Assembly (NCBI GenBank): GCA_037367405.1
Contig: JAZKJV010006940.1
Coordinates: 62,001 to 126,000 of the forward strand
Length of the DNA stretch: 64,000 nucleotides
Direction: 5' to 3'
Source: Ottelia alismoides
Taxonomy: Eukaryota > Streptophyta > Magnoliopsida > Alismatales > Hydrocharitaceae
The position numbers were made by a program, and so were the translations under genes. Position 1 is the stretch's first letter. Each line of letters opens with the position of its first letter. Shown piece after piece: positions 1-9,712 of this stretch. The notes under the pieces were generated by a model that saw nothing but the letters and a program-made list of their open reading frames with translations, did not search any database and was not told the DNA's origin.

Positions 1-6
1 TTCATA

Positions 7-183
7 ACTATATCCCTCTAATATGTCATTCAAATTTCATTAGAAACAGAGACTCCTACGGCCTCCATCCGGAACAGTTAAAAAATAGCAAATCTGTGAC
101 CGTTAAAAAATGACTGTCTTGATGGAGGGCGTAGGAGTCTCTGTTTCTGACGAAATTTGAATGACATATTAGAGAGATATAGT
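7..183. mobile_element. Foldback (hairpin) MITE
   Basis: The two halves are inverted copies of each other, with arms of about 60 bp (7-67 and about 122-183). Both arms begin ACTATATC(C/T)CTCTAATATG when read inward. There is no coding capacity. I could not resolve a target-site duplication because the element lies at the window edge, so the superfamily is unassigned. Confidence 0.75.
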
Positions 184-421
184 GATGAAAACCCATCGTG
201 GAAATTTTGAAAAAAAGTTAAAAAAAGAGGACGAAACTGCCCCTGATGTAGCTAAGGTTAGCTACATCATGATGTAGCTTCCCTTTTCTCTTATACTTAT
301 ATCCTTTGAAGTTTCTTTTAGTAAAATCTATGCCTCAACTTTTATGAAGTTGTACATGTACCATTATATTCTTACAAGATAGACAGTACTATCCTTTCAG
401 ACTCAGTTGTGTAGTATAGAC
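184..421. other. AT-rich spacer, nothing recognised
   Basis: I see no gene, RNA or transposon ends here. A short 'gatgtagct' motif is repeated and partly inverted around 245-280. Confidence 0.5.
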
Positions 422-1073
422 CAATGTTTTTTGAAATCGAACTGGAGTCTGAATCGGAAACATTGCTGAAAAGGTCGGATTGGGTTGAACCATGAAATTG
501 AACCGGTTCTACGAATGGTGACATCATCATTCTTAAAATCAGATTGAACCGAACCGGTAAAAAAGAGGTGGTTGGACATGCTAATTGAACCGAAACACAT
601 TAAACATGTAACATGTATAAAATACATACTCAAATATAGTTGAAAGAACTCTAAATTACATAGCTAATGATATATAATATACATAAAATATATTTTTAAT
701 ATGCAACACTAAATGGTATACATATAGATATATATAATATTTAAACAATATACTCAATAAAAAGATAATTATTTAATTTATACTTAAATTCCTTTTATTA
801 CAAGAACTTGTGATGGAGTAATTGGTTAGAGGTTTGTCGAGGATTGTTGTCATGAGTTCAAATTCCAATAATGACATTTATTTTGAATAAATTCAAAATA
901 ATTGCTGTTAAATAGTGGTTGAACTAGGTTCGAAAAAGAAAATTAGATCGGTGATTGGACCGAAAATTTGACATTCAGACCAAATCGATGCAAATCGAAT
1001 AACTGAATCACTCCAAGCCTGGTTCAACGGTCCACAAGTCGAACCGACCGATTCGATCCTTTCTAAAACACCG
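422..1073. mobile_element. Non-autonomous hAT-type element
   Basis: The left end reads CAATGTTTTTTG and the right end, on the opposite strand, CGGTGTTTTAG. The element is flanked by an imperfect 8-bp duplication (gtatagac at 414-421, gtgtagac at 1074-1081; 7 of 8 match). Subterminal DNA is rich in 'gaaccg/cggttc' motifs, and the middle is AT-rich and non-coding. A partial relative lies at 52246-52660. The 8-bp duplication and end structure are typical of hAT elements; no transposase is present. Confidence 0.65.
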
Positions 1074-1172
1074 GTGTAGACTGTACAATGGCACTCGTGT
1101 ATTGTATATTTTGTGAAATATAAGGACACGAGTTTAATTGCAAAAAAAATAGAGGCATAATTTTTATTGGAA

Positions 1173-1271
1173 AAACTTGGAAGAAAACATGTATGAAAGT
1201 CTTTTTTTCATCATATCTTCATAAACTTGGAAGAAAACATTTATAGAAGTCTTTTTTCATCATATCTTCAT
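1173..1271. repeat. Tandem duplication, about 50-bp unit x 2
   Basis: A unit starting AAACTTGGAAGAAAACAT and ending CATATCTTCAT occurs at 1173-1222 and again at 1223-1271 with a few substitutions. It looks like a local slippage duplication with no coding meaning. Confidence 0.8.
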
Positions 1272-1330
1272 GTAAGTTGACGCCGCTACGCTGCATTTAT
1301 ACTTGTGAGAATAAGATTATGTAGACTAAG

Positions 1331-1537
1331 TGTAACACCCTAACCCCAAACATAGTACCACATGGAAAATTCATAAAGTGTGGGTGTGATATATAAGTGG
1401 TGAGGATTATTACTTGACAACTTGGACCTAAGCATTTTGGGTGGTTGCCAACGGATCCATTTGGGCCCGTACCCAACAGGTTGTCAGGGCCAGTTTTCCT
1501 CGATAACGGACCGGGGATCTAAGCCCGGGACGTTACA
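1331..1537. mobile_element. Solo LTR (207 bp) of an LTR retrotransposon
   Basis: The sequence begins TGTAACACCCTAACCCC and ends GGGACGTTACA, so it has the TG...CA ends of an LTR. It is flanked by a perfect 5-bp target duplication, ctaag (1326-1330 and 1538-1542). No internal region, primer site or partner LTR is adjacent, so it is a solo LTR left by LTR-LTR recombination. The small size suggests a TRIM-like or other short-LTR family. Its ends resemble those of the chromovirus LTRs at 16-42 kb only in the TGTAACACCC start. Confidence 0.8.
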
Positions 1538-1779
1538 CTAAGCAATCTTGGTTACCCTAACATCCACTCAGGCTATCATAATTGCCAACTTGGTTAGGTA
1601 GAGTTAGAAGTTCTTGAGCCTTCTTAGTCTTCTCTTAGTTGGTTTTCTCTCATCTTATCCTCCTCTACACAACTTTTCAATTTTTTGTTCCCTCTGACAT
1701 CCTTGGGAATGGTAGTACATCGGGCAGGAAGTCCGAGTCACGCATCGTGATACTCCAGAACATTCTGATCGCCCATCCA

Positions 1780-2230
1780 TAAGAAATGGAATCTGGAAGC
1801 AAAACATGTTCGGTCTAGTACGTATTGAAGCTGAATCGCTACCCTCATGCTTGATCTTGTTCTCATGTGATTGACATTTGTTGCAATAGGTACTGCAACT
1901 AACACTCATGTAGATCTCCTTTTAATGGTTGACTAGAAATGGACTCCAACCTTACTGAAAGTTTGAATATAGGAAAACGTGTCATCCATTATTAAACTAT
2001 ATTACTGGAGTTTAATTAAATAGGGCAGTCCACCCCATGCTTATTTGGCTTCGATCAAAATGGTGCCTTTTACGATAGAGAACTGACTGAGTATAAAAAA
2101 GACGGGAATTTCTCCTCGCTTATTAGCGTACTCAACAAGATTCCACAACGCACACTTAATTTGGCTGTCTCAGTCAGGACTGAAATTGATTGGTTCTTGC
2201 AGACTATATATTAATATATGTCTCACAACT
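1780..2230 (+). repeat. Promoter-like block A (unrecognised repeat)
   Basis: This stretch resembles 48100-48520 (block B, same strand) and, for its last part, 45480-45760 read on the minus strand (block C). Shared landmarks are a 'catgttcggtct' box, a 'gtttgaata(t/a)aggaaa' box, 'gatcaaaatgg', a TATA-like gagtataaa(a/t)aaga and a 'ttcttgca' end. In all three the TATA-like box is followed by about 100 bp of similar sequence and then no recognisable gene. I infer a duplicated promoter plus 5' leader whose coding region was lost, but it could be an unnamed transposon fragment. Confidence 0.45.
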
Positions 2231-2442
2231 AAACACACGAGACATTTCTTTCTTCGATCCTCTTCATTCAACATAAAACTGGAGAACAGGATGCTGCACC
2301 AACTTACATAACACAATACTATGTATAACACCTATGTACGCACACAAATACCCGAATTTACAGATCGAATATTACGAAAAGGGTAAATATATATACAACA
2401 TAGCTCCCTCTACCTTGATACATGCTCCCAATTCTGATCTAA

Positions 2443-4527
2443 CTAGACACGGGCATGATGGTCCTCTTCCCTCTTCCTCTTGGAGAGGGAGTAGATGACC
2501 TTTGCCGACACGACCTTCTTCGCGAGCAGACTCCACCTCATGTCCTGCTCCCTTTTCTTCTTCTTCGCATCCGCTCCTCCCTCTTCCTTGAATTGCCTGT
2601 ATACAAACTATTGATCACCTTTTTTGCCATATAAATCACATATGGTAAACCAAAGAGGAGTCGATTGCTTACTTGCAAAGGGGGACTTTGCAGGGGTCGA
2701 GCTGGTCGCATATGGAGGAATGGAGGCGCAGCAGCTGCCACATGCGTGCGCACCTCTGGCAACCCCCTCCGGGAACTCTGTTCTTCTTCTTCTCGCACGC
2801 CGCAAAGTGCTGGATGAGCTGCTGCACTCCCTGGCACGTGCGCCCCCACTGGCACGGTCCTCTTCTTGCAGCCACCTCTGCCTCCCGCGGTCCTACGCAG
2901 GTGCACCCTTCTGTGCAGATGTGCTGCAGGCACTCCATGGCCTCTGTCAGCTCCATGTACACCCTCTGCTCTTCCTTCTTCCTCATCCTGCTCCTTTGCC
3001 TCTGCCAAATTCAAACGAACACCACATTAGTGATGAACTAATCATATCATTTTTTTTTCGGAATGGAAAAAATAACTTTGAACTCTAGTATTTACAATGG
3101 GAATGCCCCATTTTCAACTCCGAGGAGCAGTAAAGTGGGTTCCATTGGATTATAATTTAGGATTTCTGGGTATCTTTCATTTACCGTGTGCTCCTCTTGT
3201 AGGAACTCGAGCACCTCCAGCTCAAGCCACGGGTCATTCTCCTGAACGAAGCGCCACCCTTCTGTCTCCTCCACCGCCTTGAACTCGCGGCGCATGAGGC
3301 CCACGCACCGCACCTTCAGTCGAGGAGCGTCGCACTGCCGTGCCAGCTGGAGCATGTCGACCACGTTCTCCACTGTCAGGGATTCTGCCAAAGAGACCGC
3401 AGTTGCTCGTTTCAGCCACGGCACCTGCATCACGTGGGACAGAACCAGGAGGTGCACTCCGTACTTGCGCTTCTCCTCCTCTTCCTCAGGGCACCTGTAT
3501 TTAGTCATGAACAGAGGTCCTTTTTCTTAGGATTTGAGCGTTGTTTGAAGTTGGAACATCAGGCTGTTCTTAAGCGTGATATGAAACTATATTGAGGAAA
3601 CGGCCTAACAAACACGCAATCACAGATCTGTTTTTATCTGATGCTTAGAAATGTTTGGTTCCTTTAAATAGGCGATCATAAAGTCGTTGCAAAACTTTAT
3701 CCATCAAAATGGTAATATAGCGTGCACACACATCGAGACTGACTTATAAATGAATAAAAAAATACTAAGCAGACTAAAGTAACAAGCACTGCCAACCGAT
3801 CACGACTCCGGTAACTTATGACGACGAGGAGAGGCCATAAGAAGAACGCACTGAAGGACTGGGCATCGTCTTGCCTTATTGACCGTCCAACCAAGGGATT
3901 CAACGGTAAAGTGAGATGGAGAGAGGGGCTCGTGACGTGTACCTGGAGGTATAGAGGCATCGGAGGAAGCACACGACGGCGTCGAAGGGAACACCGAGGA
4001 TCGGTATCTTCCTCTCCCCATTCCCACGCTTCCGCGGCATCCGCTGCAGCAGATTCTCCAGCACCGGCGACGTGGATGCCTTCACAAATACAATCACACA
4101 GCGACATATCATCAGATCCGACCGGCCTTCAACCATTAATCTCCCCCCCTTTTTCCAAAAAACACGCAAAAACACCAATCGAGTTAAAATGGCAAAAAAC
4201 AAAATCACTGCTCCACCGTACAAATCGATCGATTCCGAAAAACATCCACTCAAATCGATTAGAAAAGAGCAAAAACAAAACTTTGCTTCGGAAATCTCCG
4301 CTATATCAGCTCAGAAGTGCCGATAGTTTCGTTTTCAAACATCGATCGTTAAGACTCCTAGATCCGCAATGTACCAGAACATCAGCGTGGGCGGGGATGG
4401 TCCTCCCGCAGGACGTGATGATCCGTACGTCGGCTCCGGGGATATCCCGCCAGAAGTCGCCGGAGAGATCGCCGGATTCACGAAGGAGCGACAGCGTGGA
4501 GATCATGGAACTCTCTGCCACCACCAT
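2443..4527 (-). CDS. BTB/POZ and TAZ domain-containing protein (BT family), copy 1
   Basis: Five exons on the minus strand, 4375-4527, 3943-4079, 3185-3494, 2673-3001 and 2443-2596, all with GT...AG introns, give 1083 nt (360 aa). BT proteins are plant scaffold proteins that bind CUL3 through the BTB fold, bind transcription co-regulators through a TAZ zinc finger, and bind calmodulin near the C-terminus; they act in the nucleus and cytosol in nutrient, sugar and hormone responses. The BTB fold spans about residues 30-130 (GADVRIITSCGRTIPAHADVL, continued by SPVLENLL in exon 2). A BACK-like helical region follows to about 200. The TAZ finger (about 215-310) has Cys/His at 224, 227, 229, 250, 256, 265, 269, 281, 284, 294, 298, 304 and 309. 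The basic tail ends SKRKREEDHHARV. The ATG at 4527 is chosen because it opens the conserved N-terminus. It is the intact member of an inverted pair with 53906-55939. Confidence 0.93.
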
Positions 4528-4593
4528 CGCGAACGTGAAGACGAGAGCGGTAGCGAGGTCCTTGGTGTCCACGAAGACTGTGGGAGGTGGTGT

Positions 4594-4601
4594 TATTTAT
4601 A
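4594..4601 (-). promoter_or_regulatory. TATA box of BTB/TAZ copy 1
   Basis: TATAAATA on the minus strand lies about 67 bp before the chosen ATG, in a stretch (gtctataaataacaccacc) that is conserved upstream of copy 2 as gtctacatataacaccacc. The position implies a short 5' leader of about 35-40 nt. In copy 2 the TATA core is altered. Confidence 0.6.
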
Positions 4602-4709
4602 GACGCGTGGCCCAGACACGCAGATCTTTTGTCCTTCTTTGTAAATAATAAAATTTAAGAGGGGCGGAAATGGAAAGAGGGAGGAGAAGGTAGCGATGCG
4701 GAAAGCTCG

Positions 4710-5602
4710 AGGGTTGGCTATTGAGCCCAACGTCACGCCCTAGCTCAGGTTCAGTGTGCTCAAGCCTTTTATGGGGTAAGGCTCGAGTCGAGCTTCTTAT
4801 TGAGCGCGAGCTTTTTATCGAACATGGTTTGAGTTCGAGCCAAGTCATGCTCATTAAAGAAAAAATATGCTTTTTGGTAAAAAAAAGTGTTGTTTAGGTG
4901 TGAACCCACAACCTCTTTACGAAGATTATATTCTTACTAATGGATCACTATTTAAGTTACATTTTAAAAGCTAAATTTTATAATATATTATAATATTTTT
5001 TGCTAATAAAAAATACTAATTTGCTAATTGTAATATAGAAAAACATGAATATATTTGTAGTTGTTTGTTCTCTAGAAAAATATAATACTGTCACGACACA
5101 TTAATGGATAATATATATTATCGAATATGTTCCTATTTAAAGGCGTACAATAATAAGATATCATAATTAAGCCTACAATAATATATATATATATATAACA
5201 TTATCATATTAGAATTCACATTCACATAAATGGACACATATATAGTTCTAAGGTTCCTATGAAATAAAATTATAGATCTACAGTTTAGTTGGGTATAGTA
5301 TACATATTTAATTACTACTTACTTAGATAGCTATAACCAGAGATATATGTACCAATTGTTGAACATGCAACTCCTCTTGTGTGTGTATTATATATAAATA
5401 TTTATAAATATAAATATTATATGTATTCATTACCGAACCCCTTATTCGAGTTATCGAACCGAGCAGAGCTGGGCTCATTAAGCTATCGAGCCTAAAATTC
5501 AGGCTCAAGCTTAGTTCAATAGCTTAATGAGCCATGCTCACGCACCCTTATTGAGCCGAGCCTGAGCTTGGCTCTTCGAGCCATGACTCAATAGCCAACC
5601 CT
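4710..5602. mobile_element. Non-autonomous TIR transposon in the BTB copy 1 upstream region
   Basis: The ends are inverted: AGGGTTGGCTATTGAG at the left and its complement at the right, with further inverted 'gctcgag/ctcgagc'-like motifs in the outer 200 bp. The middle is AT-rich with TA microsatellites and no coding capacity. The matching region upstream of BTB copy 2 lacks this insert, so it arrived after the duplication, or was lost from the other copy. I see no clear target duplication, so the superfamily is open (hAT-like ends are possible). Confidence 0.65.
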
Positions 5603-5670
5603 ACACACAAGTAGTGAGGGAAGAGGGGAAGGGGAGGCTGGAACCGGCCCGACGGCTTCCGGAGCGCTGG

Positions 5671-5943
5671 GGGCTCGTTTGGAGCATACTCTCAGCTCTA
5701 CCCTTGATTTCCTAGGTAGAATTAATTTTATATGAAACCCACAATTTCTTTGTTATATTTTCTAATCATGTTTAAATAAAAAATTAACATCAAAAATATA
5801 TTATAATCATAAAAAAGTTAATATAATACATAATCAAGGCAACATCACTTCAAGTTTATCATTCAAACCCTTCTAACCATCCAAACAACTACTATTCACA
5901 AGAGGATACTCTAACCCAACCCCACCATGTTACCAAACATGCC
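5671..5943. mobile_element. Tourist-like MITE (probable)
   Basis: The left end is GGGCTCGTTTGGAG and the right end, read inward, GGCATGTTTGGTAAC, similar to the better-preserved element at 56624-56832. It is AT-rich inside and non-coding. The flanking TAA duplication is not clear here (tta on the right, tgg on the left), so this copy is older or rearranged. Confidence 0.5.
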
Positions 5944-5988
5944 TTAGATGTTTGCTTGTCTTTCGATGTTGGAGCACCATAGATATAA

Positions 5989-6361
5989 GTGTTTTTTAAT
6001 AGTTGTGCCCCTCTTAAATATTGAAATATCAGTTATAGCCCCTCACTTGTGCCCTTCTGTTGTTTTTTCCATTAGTGATATAAATCAAACTATGATTTGT
6101 ATAACCAAACCCTGATTTAGTAAATTGGCTTACATTTGTGTCTTTACAATTTTTAAAATTTAGAATTGTACATTTCTTTTTTCTTTCCAATTACACTTGT
6201 ACATCTACAATAACGTTTGTTTGAGAAGGGAATGAACGAAAATTAACTCAAGAGGCATAATTGATAATTGTCCAAAAAGTTATGGGCACGACTGATATTG
6301 CAAAAAAAGGGTCATAAATGATATTGTAAAATCTAAAAGGACTTATCGGTAAAAAAGACCC
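5989..6361. mobile_element. MULE-type MITE
   Basis: The terminal sequences are inverted and carry the phrases 'agttgtgcccctc' and 'atatcagttat', the same family as the palindrome at 10862-11134. It is flanked by an imperfect 9-bp duplication (tagatataa at 5980-5988, ttgatataa at 6362-6370; 8 of 9 match), the length typical of Mutator-like elements. It has no coding capacity. Confidence 0.55.
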
Positions 6362-6370
6362 TTGATATAA

Positions 6371-6901
6371 ATAAGTATAAATAAAATTTACCATTAAGAG
6401 GTAAATAATGCAGATGGAGAAAAAAATAAGTGATGTTAATTATGGAGTAGTGATAACTTATCATGAGATAGTATATTTTAAGATTAAGCTCTTTATTTTA
6501 AAATAATTGGACGATTTCTGCATTGGTAACCTATTTCCCCTTGCTAATCTTTAAATAATAATTACCATTTATCCCAAGTTCACGACTTCTATTTGGTAAC
6601 TACTACTACCATGTATTCACAATAGCTAAAACTAATCTCATATTTTCAAGAATAGCAAATAAATAAAGATACTAATGTTTAGAGTTTAGGACGTACGGCA
6701 CATGCATGAGTCTATGTATAGAAAACTATGCATTGACGGAAGCTCTAGTTTGGGCATGCTCACCTCTCTTCTCTCCCTTGATTTTCTTTCACTAGTAGTA
6801 TCCTTAACAAGATTCAAGATCATGTTAATATTTTAAAATGTCTAGCTAGATGCATTTTGTGTTCTCCCGCAACCCACGATCCGATCAACATTAACCTAAT
6901 T
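6371..6901. other. AT-rich intergenic sequence, nothing recognised
   Basis: No gene, RNA or clear transposon end is visible between the MITE and the copia 5' LTR. Confidence 0.5.
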
Positions 6902-7078
6902 TGTTGAATGTTATGTAAACGGCTAAGACGGATAAACGCGTAAGCAGATCTTGGGGAGGATCCGTCTTACCTTGAACATATACGTATCTCTCCTCCTCCC
7001 ATTTGAAATGATAAGAAAAACAAAAGAAACAAAAGCCTTAGTTGTTGTCACTACAAGAAAGAGTAGAATAGGCGACGG

Positions 7079-7485
7079 CAAGGTTGTAAAAGTCACCCGA
7101 CTGGCCCGACTAGTAGGTCCGACTAGTCTAGTCAGTGGGGTGGCCGACCGAGTACCGACTAATTCCGACTAGATACATTATTCGACCAATTTTTTACTTG
7201 GAGATACCATATTCTTATATGTTTTGCTTTTTTTATAAGCAAACTTATTATAATAAGCTCAGTATTTTATTTAAATTCAATTACTTTTTTATTTTATTAT
7301 GATAGTATAAAAATGTGCAAAATCTATGTAAATATATGTATAAAAATGAGTTATATATTTAAAATAATCATAAAATTCAAAGCCGATTAAAGTCCGACTA
7401 AATCCGATTAGTCGTCCGACTACCGATTAATCCTTAGTCAGTGACCCAACCGACCGAGTACCGACTACTGACTTTTGCAACCTTG
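7079..7485. mobile_element. hAT-type MITE inside the CACTA left end
   Basis: The terminal inverted repeats are CAAGGTTGTAAAAGTCA and, at the other end, CAAGGTTGCAAAAGTCA. A perfect 8-bp target duplication, ggcgacgg, flanks it (7071-7078 and 7486-7493). Removing the insert restores a continuous CACTA subterminal sequence. The 407-bp interior is AT-rich with 'ccgact' repeats and non-coding. Confidence 0.9.
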
Positions 7486-7800
7486 GGCGACGGTCAACAT
7501 CCGTCGCGAATGATAACTTGACCGTCCCCTCTGGTCAATGGGGACGGTCATGCGACCGTCTCCAAAGGTGGCGTCCCATTTGGTATAAGTGACGGTAGTC
7601 TGGACCGTCCCTAAAAGTCAGGTATAGGGGACGGGTATGACCGTCCCTTAATGGATCTTATTGGGGACGGTCACAACCGTTCCTTAAAGTCATTCAGGGG
7701 GGACGGTCACGACCGTCCCAAAAGGGAGGCAGTGGAGACGGTCATAACCGTCTCTAAGAACAAAGGGGACGGTCACAATGACCGTCCCCTTTGTTCATCT
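7486..7800. repeat. CACTA subterminal repeats, left end
   Basis: About ten copies of a GGGACGGTC core occur in both orientations, often as short palindromes such as gacggtcacaatgaccgtc. In En/Spm elements such clusters are binding sites for the element-encoded TNPA protein; that role here is by analogy. Confidence 0.8.
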
Positions 7801-8051
7801 GCTAACAAAAAAAATTCCATTGCCCCCTATTTGATCTTTATTTTGCCCTGTATGTCACTATAATGTAGTACCTGTTACAAAAAATCTATCTTCATAATAA
7901 ATATTATGATCACCACACAAAAAAATGCAATATACATTCAAAAAGTCGTCGTCCAACAACATATGCATTCAAAATACCACAGTATCCAACAGTAATTGTC
8001 CAAAATAGTTATACAATATACTACAGTATCCTACAAAGTAGCAAAGCTATC

Positions 8052-9612
8052 CTAGTTGTCGTCCTCATCCTCGTCATCGTCCTCGTCGTCATCAGCATCA
8101 TCATCTTCTTCTTCGCCGTCATCGTCGTCGCCTAGCCTCGCAGCGGTATTATCATCATCTGTTGGGTGGCTAGTCGACGCTGCACCTTGATGTGCCTGCA
8201 TGAATGCATTGAAAATCGCCATTTGTTGGTGCAAATCCTGAATCTCCATATTCATGGTAGACACTTGACTCTTTAATTCCCTCTCCCTTTGTGTCTTCTG
8301 AGAGGTCGAGTCGGTCCCTACTCCATATCAATTCCGTATGGTGGCACCACGACCACCACAACGGACGCGTCCCTGATGCTCTGGACTGGTCGCTTGGAGG
8401 AAGGCCGCATCAGGAGTAAGAGGTGGATGACTCGTTCCGGTGTTGTCTACAGAGCCAGTGGTTGTGAGCCTGACCATTTCCTCCTACAAATTTATTTAAG
8501 TAAGTTCAAATTCATTTAATTTGTAAAAAAAATTCAAATATGTTATGAATAACTTACATGAATTGGACCATAAGCAAGATCCACCCAATGAATTTCTCCG
8601 CCTACATCGCGGCTCTTAGACTTCTCGAAGACTTCCATTCGGCTGGACACTCGCTCGTTCTCCACTTCCTAATGTGAAAAGATTAGTAAAGTTACGATAC
8701 CATTTTGATACATATATAATGGTTACAATTTTAACACTAATAATAAAGTAGATTACTTACGAAGTCATCCTTCAGTTGATTTGTGTTTCTTCTCCCCATT
8801 CTATGGGTAGACTTGAAACATTTCCTCCGATTTTCAACATTTCTCCTTGAGATGCCCTATACGAAGATAGTAATTTTAATAAAAGAATTCCAAATGATAT
8901 ATGTATAAAATGCTAATATATATGTCACATACCGTATGTTCTTCTCCCATCCAAATATAAACCATCGCCCTTCATTGTTCAGCGGTTACATTCGGAGGAT
9001 AATTTGTCAAATTGGCTTCCAATGGAAGCTTCGGGTCGAAGTACTTTAAAATATAAAGAAAATTAATTATATACTTAGATGATGAAAAACAAATTTATAC
9101 TTAAATATAAAGTAAAATACTCACTCGGGCCTTCAGACGACCTCGATATTTACGCAACATCTCCGCCCCATGGCCTAAAATCAGAGCATCAGTGACCGGG
9201 TCACGATCACAGGAAAAACTAGATTGCAAAGAAATCAAAGCAAACAGAAATAAGTTTATATATATACTGAAGAAAAAATTTGGTTTGTTATTATTATAAA
9301 TACCTCCAAATCATGAAGAATGGTATCTTTTATTGACCGCTCCACTAAACGCCAGTCTGTAATGTGGAGAGGGACTCTGGCTCTGCACACCTGTTCCAAG
9401 TAACTCTGAAAAACAGCTGAGTTCTCCCCCACCGCATCGCCTCCAACTATCCGCACCCTGAGTGTCTCACCAGGACGAAGATGGTCCAACACTCGGCACT
9501 GAGATGTGCCTCTATATCTGCCTGAGCTACTCGATCCGTCAGGATCGGAGGTACTACTCTCTCGTTGTGGTGCCGACGGGGAATCCCGAATGCGTCTAGG
9601 ACGTGGAGGCAT
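8052..9612 (-). pseudogene. CACTA second gene (TNPA / plant transposase Ptta/En/Spm-like)
   Basis: The gene starts at an ATG at 9612 (MPPRPRRIRDSPSAPQ). Its first exon runs to about 9304, where a GT donor follows SIKDTILHDLE. Further exons are recognisable as peptides: RDPVTDALILGHGAEML (about 9130-9215), EQWRAMVYIWMGEEHT (about 8935-8985), then a segment around 8770-8860, and a last exon of MNMEIQDLHQQMAIF followed by an Asp/Glu-rich acidic tail to the stop at 8052. The layout (Ser/Pro-rich start, a central domain with the phrase TAEQW, a coiled segment, an acidic end) matches the second gene of plant CACTA elements. Such proteins bind the subterminal repeats. Exon limits are approximate; an in-frame stop in the segment before the last exon suggests it is broken. 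Confidence 0.65.
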
Positions 9613-9712
9613 ATCTGCATACTATGAAACATTTAAATTAGATATAACAACAATGATATAATTCACATATTATATCAAAAAATTGGAAAATAAATGATGG
9701 TAAACTTACACT

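Noticed and set aside
2538..3014. Alternative-frame open reading frames over the BTB/TAZ exons in both gene copies
   Set aside because: They are other frames and the opposite strand of the conserved TAZ exon. The spliced BTB/TAZ reading explains the region.
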